Positions 41,820-49,055 of a stretch of DNA of 64,000 nt are shown here, piece after piece (the stretch's first letter is position 1; each line of letters begins with the position of its first letter). Source of the stretch: an uncultured Lachnospiraceae bacterium (GTDB taxonomy: Bacteria > Bacillota > Clostridia > Lachnospirales > Lachnospiraceae). The notes below the pieces were generated by a model. That model was not told where the DNA came from. It saw only the letters and a list, made by a program, of their open reading frames with translations, and searched no databases. The DNA is taken from assembly GCA_910585075.1 (NCBI GenBank), contig CAJUED010000016.1, positions 1-64,000 on the forward strand, read 5' to 3'. A program made the position numbers and the translations under genes.

Positions 41820-43223
41820 TCACGTTCTAATTGCTTTTTTTATGTTCTGTTTTTTCCTCTCGTTCAGCTTTTCGTACAGCTCGATTTCTTCCGGGCTAAA
41901 GCCCTCGTAAACAATCTGTTCCAAATCACACAGGGCAAAGAGCATTTCCGACAAAATGGTTTCCGCCTCCTGGGTTACCACATATTCCTTAAGCCTCGTC
42001 TTTCTTTGAAGCGCTATACTTCTTTCATCCGGAGATTTTCCTTTGCTCTTTTCTTTCACTTTTTCTTTATTTTTACCCTTGGTCTTTACAGCATCCTTTT
42101 CCTGTACCTTAACCGCAATCATTTCCTTTGCAAGAAGCCTTTGAACCGCCGCAGACAGACTTCTTCCGGAAATATTTAAAATATCCGCCATCTCTTTGTA
42201 AGTGCAGCTCTCGTGAAACTGACTTAAATAGTACAGCAGTTTCACATCCACCACGGTAAGCTCGTTTCTAATTGCCACAATATCCAGCAACTTTTCCTGC
42301 AGTTTCCTCTCCCTGTAGCTGTCAAAAAAGATGCCTTCTCCCTCCTGGGCGCCTTCGCTTACGCTGGTCCGCTCATCCCCCAGCCTGTAATTGCCCTGAA
42401 GGCTTAAGGGCGACACCATCCCGTCCCCGGCAGCGTCAAACAAAAAGCGGTATACCTGTCCCCGTCTTTTCTCATAGTCCTTATCATCAAAAACATCCTT
42501 GTAGAAATCATTATAACAGGCAAATACCGTGCGCTTCATTTGAATGGTCTTTTTCATGCTGATGCCCTGAGAAACCAGAGAGCCTTTTGTCTTCACATAG
42601 TAATATACCGGAAATTTCAGCGCATAAATGCTCCGGGCATGACGGACATATTCCAGATTAAATAGGAAATCCTCGCACCAGCTGATGGAGTTGTCCATTT
42701 TTAGCTGATACTTTTCTATAATAGAGCGCCTGTAAAATTTGTTCCATAAAACCCCATAATAAAAGTCCGCCGGTTTCTCCATCATTTTCACCGCATAACC
42801 GGCCCTATCCATGAGGCCTTCCTCCTCAATGTCGCCCTTCTGGGAAACCCGCTCTCCAACCACCCTGTAAAAATCCGCGATTATCATATCGCACTGATAC
42901 TCTGCGGCCGCCCTCATGAAAAATTCCGTGGCCTCCCGGGTAATCCAGTCGTCACAGTCCACAAACTGCAGATATTCGCCCCTGGCCATGGCGATTCCCT
43001 GATTGCGCGTATCGGAAACCCCTGTGTTATCCTTGTGCACCACCCGGATGCGCCCATCCTTTTCCCCATAGCTATCGCAAATGGCTCCGGATGAGTCCGT
43101 GCTTCCGTCATCCAATAAAATCAGCTCAAAATCCTTATATGTCTGGCCTAAAATACTGGTAATACATCTGTCAATTGATTTCTCCCCATTGTAAACCGGA
43201 ACAATAATACTTACCAATGACAT
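41820..43223 (-). CDS. GT2 glycosyltransferase fused to a winged helix
   Basis: About 467 residues. Residues 1-220 form a GT-A glycosyltransferase of family 2: SLVSIIVPVYNGEKSIDRCITSILGQTYKDFELILLDDGSTDSSG, NQGIAMARGEYLQFVDCDDWI with the DxD-type site CDD, and a W-rich region. Residues about 310-440 look different: VVDVKLLYYLSQFHESCTYKEMADILNISGRSLSAAVQRLLAKEMIAVKVQEKD resembles a MarR-like winged helix, with a Lys-rich insert before the end. I know of no such fusion as a standard architecture. The start at 43223 has AGGAGA 9 bases upstream. It precedes the AI-2E gene and is divergent from the TetR gene. Confidence 0.8.
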   Translation of the reverse strand: MSLVSIIVPVYNGEKSIDRCITSILGQTYKDFELILLDDGSTDSSGAICDSYGEKDGRIRVVHKDNTGVSDTRNQGIAMARGEYLQFVDCDDWITREATEFFMRAAAEYQCDMIIADFYRVVGERVSQKGDIEEEGLMDRAGYAVKMMEKPADFYYGVLWNKFYRRSIIEKYQLKMDNSISWCEDFLFNLEYVRHARSIYALKFPVYYYVKTKGSLVSQGISMKKTIQMKRTVFACYNDFYKDVFDDKDYEKRRGQVYRFLFDAAGDGMVSPLSLQGNYRLGDERTSVSEGAQEGEGIFFDSYRERKLQEKLLDIVAIRNELTVVDVKLLYYLSQFHESCTYKEMADILNISGRSLSAAVQRLLAKEMIAVKVQEKDAVKTKGKNKEKVKEKSKGKSPDERSIALQRKTRLKEYVVTQEAETILSEMLFALCDLEQIVYEGFSPEEIELYEKLNERKKQNIKKAIRT

Positions 43224-43640
43224 TTTTGCTCTCTCCTGTTTTTTCAATTTATTCTGTCATCATTTTAAAGGTTCTGACAACTGAATTGTTATCCGACATA
43301 CTATCACAAATCACGTTCTCTTTCAAGCGGAAAGCAGTCCCTTTCTCTTTGTATCATAGCGTCATAAGGTGAGCAGCTGAGAATCTTTATCATTGTTCAA
43401 CTGTTTTTACCTTTCAAAACCGTTTTTGCTGAATCCTGTATGTCATTTTTATCTGATTTATGATACAATCCTTTAGAAAAGTATCTATGAGGCGTCCTAT
43501 TGAATCAAACACTGTCACGCGCCGCGAGACAGCTTATTGTATTCCGAGCAGCAACAGGAAAACTGCTTATAAAAAGCCAGGCTACACCCTGAACATAATT
43601 TTTCTATTGAAAATAAATGAACGAAAGAAAGGCTACTGAC
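43224..43640. other. Divergent 417-bp intergenic region
   Basis: It contains a candidate extended -10 TGATACAAT (TACAAT at 43464-43469) for the TetR gene and a dispersed repeat copy (43506-43539). No further gene is seen. Confidence 0.5.
43506..43539 (+). repeat. Dispersed 34-bp intergenic repeat, copy 5
   Basis: CAAACACTGTCACGCGCCGC followed by GAGACAGCTTATTG, in the TetR leader. Confidence 0.6.
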
Positions 43641-44285
43641 ATGCCAAACCCTATCAAGCACAATCAGATTTTAGACGCCCTGCAAAGCTTATTGCAGGAT
43701 AAAGATATTGAGACAATTTCCGTCAGTGAAATTGCCCGGGCCGCAGGTATCGGCAAAGGAAGCATTTACTACTACTTTCCCTCCAAGGAAGCGATTTTGG
43801 AGGCCTTAATTGAACGGAATTACGAAACGGCATTAGATACGGCCAAGACTTTGGCAGCGCAGACAGAGGTCTCCCCTTTCGCCCGGATGGCAGCACTTTT
43901 TCAGGCCTGCCGGGATTCCTCCCGGGAATTTATAAAGCAAAATACAAAGGCCGCCGGATTCAGCGCCAAAGATATGCTCCTGCTCCACCAGAAATATTTA
44001 AACTACTTAATTACGGAGTTGAAACCGGAGCTGACACAGATTATTGAACAGGGCATTCACAGCGGCGACATCCATTTTGACCATCCGGCCGCCCTGTCTG
44101 AAATTGTATTGATTGTTCTTGCCATAAAGCTGGACAATTCCCTGCTCCCTTCCTCCCCTGAGGAAATAGAAAGCACCATCACAGGGCTGATTTCCCTGCT
44201 GGAAAAGGGAACCGGAAACCCTGCGGGATCCCTGGATTTTCTTATGGCAGCATCAAAAACCGCCGCGCCTCATAAATCGCCTTAA
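43641..44285 (+). CDS. TetR-family regulator
   Basis: About 214 residues. The N-terminal helix-turn-helix is LQDKDIETISVSEIARAAGIGKGSIYYYFPSKEAILEALIERNYETAL, typical TetR. The remaining helices form an undefined ligand/dimer domain with low similarity. It is divergent from the GT2-winged-helix/AI-2E operon, so it may control that operon. The ATG at 43641 has AAAGG 9 bases upstream; an earlier ATG at 43617 lacks a site. A large perfect hairpin at 44330-44376 lies downstream. Confidence 0.9.
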   Translation: MPNPIKHNQILDALQSLLQDKDIETISVSEIARAAGIGKGSIYYYFPSKEAILEALIERNYETALDTAKTLAAQTEVSPFARMAALFQACRDSSREFIKQNTKAAGFSAKDMLLLHQKYLNYLITELKPELTQIIEQGIHSGDIHFDHPAALSEIVLIVLAIKLDNSLLPSSPEEIESTITGLISLLEKGTGNPAGSLDFLMAASKTAAPHKSP

Positions 44286-44329
44286 TGATTGCAGATACGC
44301 CCCCCTTTATAAAAGGATTATTAATACAA

Positions 44330-44376
44330 AATATGGCAATCGGCAGGGGAAATCTCCCTTAGCCGATTGCCATATT
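44330..44376. terminator. 15-bp perfect stem between convergent genes
   Basis: AATATGGCAATCGGC (44330-44344) pairs exactly with GCCGATTGCCATATT (44362-44376), with an inner GGG/CCC. Flanks are only moderately A/T-rich. It is likely to terminate both TetR and the P-loop kinase gene. Confidence 0.65.
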
Positions 44377-44453
44377 TACATTCCTGTATGCGGCAAGTCA
44401 GGTTTCATACGCCACCGACCGCATCAGGCTATTCATTTCAAAGAACAGAATTT

Positions 44454-44999
44454 TTAATCGAGAGAATTCATGTACTCCATAACCTGTTTTTCCAGTTCTT
44501 CCTTTGTCCCATTGTTGATAATATAATAATCCGCAATTGCGATAGGACCGCCCTTTTCCAGGTTCTCAATTTCCGCTATATCCCTTCCCGATGCTTCACT
44601 TGCGCTTAAAGGGCGCACCGGTCTGTTTTTCAGCCTCTCATACCTGTCGTTACGGTTGGAAATAATGCAGAGTATCTTTAAATTATCCCCCAGATCATCT
44701 TTCAGATATTTATACTCCGACCAGGAGTACAAGCCGTCGGCAACTACATTTCCTTTCTCAAGCAGTTCCTTAATCTTAGGAAGCAGCTTGATGGCATATG
44801 CCCCCATGCCGAATTTTTCCCGAAGTTCTTCCCTGACCATCCTCTCGTTATCCGGCGTAATTTCCAGCCCTCTCTCTCTTACGGTATCAAGGGTAACGCC
44901 CCCGAAATATACCTTTTCCCAGCCGTTTTCCACAAATAAATCCGTAGCAACGGATTTTCCTGAACCACACATTCCAACTACTGCAACTACTTTATTCAT
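44454..44999 (-). CDS. P-loop nucleotide kinase (dephospho-CoA-kinase-like)
   Basis: 181 residues. Walker A is GMCGSGKS (about residues 9-16) directly after VVAVV. Downstream it has IISNRNDRYERLKNRPVRPLSASEASGRDIAEIENLEKGGPIAIADYYIINNGTKEEL, a lid-like Arg/Asp segment and a terminal strand as in the dephospho-CoA kinase/adenylate-kinase-like group. It is more similar to free-standing archaeal-type or phage-type kinases than to CoaE, so CoA synthesis is not assured. GGAGAG lies before the ATG. Its upstream gap to the 95-residue gene contains the CCGCAAATTTGGG motif. Confidence 0.75.
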   Translation of the reverse strand: MNKVVAVVGMCGSGKSVATDLFVENGWEKVYFGGVTLDTVRERGLEITPDNERMVREELREKFGMGAYAIKLLPKIKELLEKGNVVADGLYSWSEYKYLKDDLGDNLKILCIISNRNDRYERLKNRPVRPLSASEASGRDIAEIENLEKGGPIAIADYYIINNGTKEELEKQVMEYMNSLD

Positions 45000-45042
45000 T
45001 TACTCTTTCTCTCCTTTATTCTAAACCCTCATGTTTCCAATC

Positions 45043-45060
45043 GCCCGCAAATTTGGGTGC
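45043..45060. repeat. GCCCGCAAATTTGGG motif copy
   Basis: Same motif as at 3332-3347, followed by CACAAATTCATG. On the minus strand it lies just upstream of the kinase start, in a gap between two co-directional genes. Confidence 0.45.
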
Positions 45061-45096
45061 AAGCACAAATTCATGTAAGCCTTCCTCTGTAATCGG

Positions 45097-45384
45097 TCAG
45101 TCTTCCTTCGGCTTTTTAAGCCTTACCGAATCAATATCCTTAACCAATTCGGTCGCCCTCTCTACATCGGCTTCATTGATACGAACCGTAAACATACTTT
45201 TTTCTTTCCTTTTTCCTCCTCCAAAAATCCGTGAAAAAAAAGAACGTTCCTGCCACTCTATAAAATATGATATCCGGTTCTCTAAAAAAAGCTTCTCCAG
45301 CCTGTCCTTGCTTTCCATACTGTATCCTCTGCAAAAGGACACCTCTCTGTTAAATACGATACTGTCAAATGAAAGTGATGCCAT
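45097..45384 (-). CDS. Uncharacterised 95-residue protein
   Basis: A small soluble protein starting MASLSFDSIVFNREVSFCRGYSMESKDRLEKLFLENRISYFIEW. It has a basic middle (FGGGKRKEKSMFTVRINEADVERATELVKD) that predicts beta-alpha-beta. No clear family; it might be an ACT-like or DUF2007-like small domain, but that is weak. GAGG lies about 7 bases before the ATG. It precedes the P-loop kinase on the same strand. Confidence 0.6.
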   Translation of the reverse strand: MASLSFDSIVFNREVSFCRGYSMESKDRLEKLFLENRISYFIEWQERSFFSRIFGGGKRKEKSMFTVRINEADVERATELVKDIDSVRLKKPKED

Positions 45385-45538
45385 ACCAATTCCTCATTTC
45401 CGCCCAGCCTGTAAAGCACAGCATTCGATATTATTAACCTAATAAATTTCTAAATGTATTATAATTCATCCCCCTCAATTTTTTCAACAAGAAATATTTT
45501 TATTTTACAAAAACTTTTGCAGTATATCAAAAAAATAG

Positions 45539-45567
45539 TTGACAAATTTTCCCCTCAATGCTAATAT
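45539..45567 (+). promoter_or_regulatory. Promoter of tRNA-Pro
   Basis: TTGACA (45539-45544), 17 bases, TAATAT (45562-45567), ending about 28 bases before the mature tRNA. Confidence 0.8.
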
Positions 45568-45595
45568 ATTATTCGTGGTTCACAAGTGACCATTT

Positions 45596-45668
45596 CGGGG
45601 TGTGGCTCAGGTGGTAGAGCGCTACTTTAGGGAAGTAGAGGCCGCAAGTTCAAGTCTTGTCACTCCGA
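45596..45668 (+). tRNA. tRNA-Pro, anticodon AGG
   Basis: The cloverleaf is complete: acceptor CGGGGTG with CACTCCG, D-arm GCTC/GAGC, anticodon stem CTACT/AGTAG with loop TTAGGGA, and T-arm GCAAG/CTTGT with TTCAAGT. Discriminator A. Loop positions 34-36 read AGG, which pairs with CCU (Pro). A34 is rare in bacterial tRNAs other than Arg-ACG and would need TadA-type inosine to read CCC or CCA. The CCA end is not encoded (TTT follows). Confidence 0.9.
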
Positions 45669-45676
45669 TTTATAGA

Positions 45677-45716
45677 AACCTGATTAGTACTGATAATAGT
45701 GCTCATCAGGTTTTTT
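45677..45716 (+). terminator. tRNA-Pro terminator
   Basis: AACCTGAT and ATCAGGTT stems with an inner partial pairing and six T. Confidence 0.75.
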
Positions 45717-45757
45717 GTTTTGATGATTTTGTAGTCTTATATCACTGCCCGTGAAAG

Positions 45758-45847
45758 AATCGAGCAGGGAAGGTTACTTCCCCTACTCGCCGCGCGGGCC
45801 GCCTGTCAGCTCTGCTGACAATCTTCCTCTGGTGGCCCTGTACATAA
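45758..45847 (+). ncRNA. Structured intergenic element, copy B
   Basis: Same order of stems as copy A (40304-40390): CGAG...CTCG with GGGAAG/CTTCCC; GGGCC with GGCCC; inner TGTCAGC/GCTGACA. Inner stem bases differ from copy A yet remain paired, so the structure is maintained. Confidence 0.55.
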
Positions 45848-45883
45848 AAAACAGCACCGTGAATATATCACAGTGCCGTTTTT
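45846..45883. terminator. Bidirectional terminator between element B and pepD
   Basis: AAAAACAGCAC and GTGCCGTTTTT arms around GTGAATATATCAC, with A- and T-runs on both sides. Terminates pepD on the minus strand. Confidence 0.75.
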
Positions 45884-45901
45884 CATCAACGTTTTTCTAT
45901 T

Positions 45902-47401
45902 TTATAATGCCTCCAGCAAGCTGAGCAGATAATGCCATACCCTTTCCGTGGAAGGAATGGAAAGCTTCTCATCCGCCGTATGGATATCTTTCATATCCGG
46001 TCCTATGGATACACAGTCAAGTCCCGGTATCTTATGCGCCAGCAGGCCGCACTCCACTCCTGCATGGATGGCCTTTACCACAGGTTCCTCGTGATACATT
46101 TCCCTGTATATTTCCACCATCTTATCCCGAAGGGGTGATTCCTTCTTATAAGCCCACCCCGGATAATCGCCGGTCACTTCTGTGTAAGCCCCTGCCAGAT
46201 GCGCCAGACTTTTTAGTTTCCCAATCAAAGCCTTCTTGGCGCTTTCTACGGAGCTGCGCACAGATATTCCTATGTTGATTTGTCCTTCTCTCGTATTGAG
46301 AAGGCCGGGATTTAAGGATGTCTCCACAAGCCCCTCCATGGCGCTGCTCATAGCCTGAACCCCGTAAGGGATAGTGTTTAAAAGGCAGATAGCCTTTTTG
46401 CTGTCTTCCTCCTCCACCACAAGGTCCTCCGCAAGTCTGGCGGAAACCACTTCCAGTTTCACATCCCCATCTTTATCGGATAACTCGCTCTTAAACTCCC
46501 TGCCCAGCTTTTCACAGCTGTGACGCAAAAGAGCCGCACACCCCTGCTCGGAAAATTCTCCCTGCATAATCTTATATCTGTTGTCTCCGTTTTCATAGCC
46601 GGTAATCAAAATATGCGCTGTGGCATCAGAAGGAATTGCATTGTCCGCAACGCCTCCCCGGACATCTTTGATGCAGATGTCAAGCCGTTCGGAAAGCTTA
46701 TAAAGTGTCCTGCCCAAAAGGCAGATGGCATTGCCCCTCTCCTTTTTGATTTCTTCCCCGGAGTGGCCGCCCTTTAAACCGCTTATACGAATCTCGCACA
46801 AAATTCCCTTCCGTTTCTTCCTCCTGCAGTCAAGATTTACATTCACTCTTGCACCGCCCGCGCAACCTGAAAGGAAAATCCCTTCTTCTTCCGAATCCAG
46901 ATTGATCAGCTTCTTTGCTTTAAGCGGCGTCACATCAAGGGCACGGGCCCCGTCCATTCCCACTTCCTCATCCACTGTGACAACCAGCTCAATCCTTGGA
47001 TGTTTATACTTATCACCATTCATAAGCGCCAGCCCGTAGGCCACCGCTATGCCGTCGTCACCGCCAAGACTGGTGCCGTCAGCCATAAGCCAGTCGCCGT
47101 CTACCATAAGCTGTAAGCCTTCCTTTGCCATGTCTATCGGGCAGTCCGGTTTTTTTACCGCCACCATATCCATATGTCCCTGCAGCATAACGGGCTCATG
47201 ACTTTCATAACCGGGAGTGGCCTCCTTAATGATGATCACATTTCCAACTCCGTCCTGATAATGCTCCAGGTCTCTCTCTCTGGCAAACCTCGCCAGATAA
47301 CTGCTGATTCCATCCGTATTTCCTGAGCCATGGGGAATTGCACATATTTCCTCAAAGAAATAAAACACGTCCCCCGGTTCCAAATTGCTTCGTGCTCTCA
47401 T
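45902..47401 (-). CDS. pepD: Aminoacyl-histidine dipeptidase PepD
   Basis: 499 residues of peptidase family M20, with an N-terminal DVFYFFEEICAIPHGSGNTDGISSYLARFA. Zinc-site features: LQGHMDMV (His and Asp), DGTSLGGDDGIAVAYGLAL, VVTVDEEVGMDGA (catalytic Glu-Glu). PepD hydrolyses X-His and other dipeptides in the cytoplasm. The dimerisation insert includes GLKGGHSGEEIKKERGNAI. A late metal His sits in IHAGVECGLLAHKIPGLDCVSIGPDMKDIHTADE. GGGAGG lies 7 bases before the ATG. Upstream is the rplT terminator, so pepD has its own promoter. Confidence 0.95.
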   Translation of the reverse strand: MRARSNLEPGDVFYFFEEICAIPHGSGNTDGISSYLARFARERDLEHYQDGVGNVIIIKEATPGYESHEPVMLQGHMDMVAVKKPDCPIDMAKEGLQLMVDGDWLMADGTSLGGDDGIAVAYGLALMNGDKYKHPRIELVVTVDEEVGMDGARALDVTPLKAKKLINLDSEEEGIFLSGCAGGARVNVNLDCRRKKRKGILCEIRISGLKGGHSGEEIKKERGNAICLLGRTLYKLSERLDICIKDVRGGVADNAIPSDATAHILITGYENGDNRYKIMQGEFSEQGCAALLRHSCEKLGREFKSELSDKDGDVKLEVVSARLAEDLVVEEEDSKKAICLLNTIPYGVQAMSSAMEGLVETSLNPGLLNTREGQINIGISVRSSVESAKKALIGKLKSLAHLAGAYTEVTGDYPGWAYKKESPLRDKMVEIYREMYHEEPVVKAIHAGVECGLLAHKIPGLDCVSIGPDMKDIHTADEKLSIPSTERVWHYLLSLLEAL

Positions 47402-47427
47402 GCCGTTCCTCCCTAAAATCCTATGCA

Positions 47428-47458
47428 GAAAAAAGACCTTATCACAAGAATAAGGTCT
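47428..47458 (-). terminator. Terminator of the infC-rpmI-rplT operon
   Basis: AGACCTTAT and ATAAGGTCT arms (47434-47442, 47450-47458); on the minus strand a T-run (TTTTTCTGC) follows, 22 bases past the rplT stop. Confidence 0.8.
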
Positions 47459-47479
47459 CCGGTTCTTTTGTTAAAATAT

Positions 47480-47836
47480 TTAAGCAAGCTTGCTCTTTGC
47501 AAGTTCCGCCAGCACCTTGAAGCCCTCTGCATCATTTACTGCCATCTCTGCAAGCATTTTTCTGTTGATTTCAACCTCTGCAAGCTTAAGTCCATACATA
47601 AATTTGCTGTAGGATAATCCGTTTAATCTTGCAGCCGCATTGATACGGGCAATCCAAAGTCTTCTGAACTGACGCTTTCTCTCCTTACGTCCTGCATAAG
47701 AAGACGCTAATGCTCTCATTACGGACTGCTTTGCCACTCTGTACTGCTTGCTCCTTGCTCCTCTGTAGCCCTTTGCAAGCTTTAATACTCTATTGTGTTT
47801 TCTTCTGGCATTCATACCGCCTTTAATTCTTGCCAT
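47480..47836 (-). CDS. rplT: 50S ribosomal protein L20
   Basis: 118 residues, standard length. It binds 23S rRNA early in 50S assembly and feeds back on its own operon. Highly basic N-terminus MARIKGGMNARRKHNRVLKLAKGYRGARSKQYRVAKQSVMRALASSYAGRKERKRQFR, then LWIARINAAARLNGLSYSKFMYGLKLAEVEINRKMLAEMAV. GGAGG lies 8 bases before the ATG. Last gene of the infC-rpmI-rplT operon, which ends at the terminator 47428-47458. Confidence 0.98.
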   Translation of the reverse strand: MARIKGGMNARRKHNRVLKLAKGYRGARSKQYRVAKQSVMRALASSYAGRKERKRQFRRLWIARINAAARLNGLSYSKFMYGLKLAEVEINRKMLAEMAVNDAEGFKVLAELAKSKLA

Positions 47837-47919
47837 ATCTAATCCTCCTTATGACCTATCGATCTCTTAAAAATTTCATTCTTATTCATAATTCACGCCT
47901 GTTGCTTCTGCCAACCAAA

Positions 47920-47933
47920 CCGCAAATTAGGGT
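47920..47933. repeat. CCGCAAATTAGGGT motif copy
   Basis: Between rpmI and rplT; a variant of the GCCCGCAAATTTGGG motif. Confidence 0.4.
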
Positions 47934-47952
47934 AAAATCCACATTTATGTTT

Positions 47953-48150
47953 TTATAAATAAGGTAAAACCTTCTTCATATTCTTAACATTGGTCTGGTC
48001 TGTCATAGCAGCCTTTCTCAGATTCCTCTTTCTCTTAGGCGACTTCTTGGTTAAGATATGGCTCTTGTAAGCTTTACTTCTCTTTAATTTACCTGTTCCT
48101 GTAGCTTTAAAACGCTTTGCAGCAGCTCTTTTTGTTTTCATTTTAGGCAT
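47953..48150 (-). CDS. rpmI: 50S ribosomal protein L35
   Basis: 65 residues. It matches L35 closely: MPKMKTKRAAAKRFKATGTGKLKRSKAYKSHILTKKSPKRKRNLRKAAMTDQTNVKNMKKVLPYL. AGGAGG lies 8 bases before the ATG. Middle gene of the operon, 75 bases after infC and 116 before rplT. No anomalies. Confidence 0.98.
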   Translation of the reverse strand: MPKMKTKRAAAKRFKATGTGKLKRSKAYKSHILTKKSPKRKRNLRKAAMTDQTNVKNMKKVLPYL

Positions 48151-48225
48151 AACCGATTCCTCCTGTATATTAATATTTAATTTCTGCCGACAGGCATGTC
48201 CCTGTCATTTATTTTAACTGGCAGG

Positions 48226-48732
48226 CTAACGCTTTTCAGTTAAAAACATTGTCATACTTCTTCCTTCCACCTTGGGAGCCTTTTCCACAACACATATATC
48301 GGAAAGAGCCTGCGCAAAATCATCCAAAATATGCTTGCTGCTTGCCATATGTGCCATTTCACGGCCACGGAATCTGAGCGTAATCTTCACCCGGTCTCCC
48401 TTGGAAAGGAATTTTCTCGCCGCATTTATCTTGGTATTTAAATCATTGGTATCGATATTGGGCGATAAACGGATTTCCTTAATCTCAATCGTTCTCTGCT
48501 TTTTCTTTGCTTCTTTTTCCTTACGGGTCTGCTCATATTTAAATTTCCCGTAATCAACCAGCTTACATACAGGCGGCTTTGCTGTGGGTGCAATCTTTAC
48601 AAGGTCAACACCGGCTTCCTCTGCCATCTGTAATGCTTCTCTCGAAGTCATGATGCCTAACTGTTCCCCATTTTCTCCGACAACACGTACTTCTTTATCC
48701 CTGATTTGTTCGTTAATGAATAATTCGCTAAT
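48226..48732 (-). CDS. infC: Translation initiation factor IF-3
   Basis: About 168 residues. IF-3 prevents premature 50S joining and checks start codons. The N-terminal domain is ISELFINEQIRDKEVRVVGENGEQLGIMTSREALQMAEEAGVDLVKIAP, the linker is Lys-rich, and the C-terminal domain ends VEGRSMTMFLTEKR. The likely start is ATT at 48732, with AGGGAGG 8 bases upstream. Non-canonical AUU starts in infC allow autoregulation because IF-3 rejects them. An ATG at 48765 is open but it lies before the ribosome site. It is the first gene of infC-rpmI-rplT. Confidence 0.95.
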   Translation of the reverse strand: MSELFINEQIRDKEVRVVGENGEQLGIMTSREALQMAEEAGVDLVKIAPTAKPPVCKLVDYGKFKYEQTRKEKEAKKKQRTIEIKEIRLSPNIDTNDLNTKINAARKFLSKGDRVKITLRFRGREMAHMASSKHILDDFAQALSDICVVEKAPKVEGRSMTMFLTEKR

Positions 48733-48762
48733 GGCTGTATCCTCCCTACATAAAACAAAACT

Positions 48763-48796
48763 CAAATGCCGTTACGCTCTGTGAACCAACTTTTTG
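48763..48796 (+). repeat. Dispersed 34-bp intergenic repeat, copy 6
   Basis: CAAATGCCGTTACGCTCTGT followed by GAACCAACTTTTTG, between the infC attenuator and the infC start, in antisense orientation to the operon. Confidence 0.5.
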
Positions 48797-48999
48797 AAAT
48801 CAAAAAAGTGGATAGCATAACTATCCACCAAAATCCAAAGCATATCTTTACACATAACAATAACCAATGTAAAGAAAATCACGGACATCACATTTCACAA
48901 ACTGTCCGTCTGCCAATTATGGACACCTGTAAGCCCAATCGCCACAGGGTGAGAGTGGATACTCTGCTTCATCTGACTGCGTTTCCCGCATGCCTATAT
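48797..48999 (-). ncRNA. infC-rpmI-rplT leader (L20 leader type) with attenuator
   Basis: About 200 bases between the promoter and infC, with several stems and a final terminator GTGGATAG-TTATG-CTATCCAC (48808-48828) followed on the minus strand by six T. The position and layout match L20 leaders of Firmicutes, where free L20 promotes termination. I did not verify individual L20-binding residues. Confidence 0.8.
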
Positions 49000-49028
49000 A
49001 GCTTAACACCCGGTATGTGAAATGTCAA
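49000..49028 (-). promoter_or_regulatory. Promoter of the infC operon
   Basis: Minus strand TTGACA (49023-49028), 17 bases, TAAGCT (49000-49005). The -10 is poor; TATATA follows closely. Confidence 0.55.
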
Positions 49029-49055
49029 TATTAATTTATTATTTTTTGAAATTAA

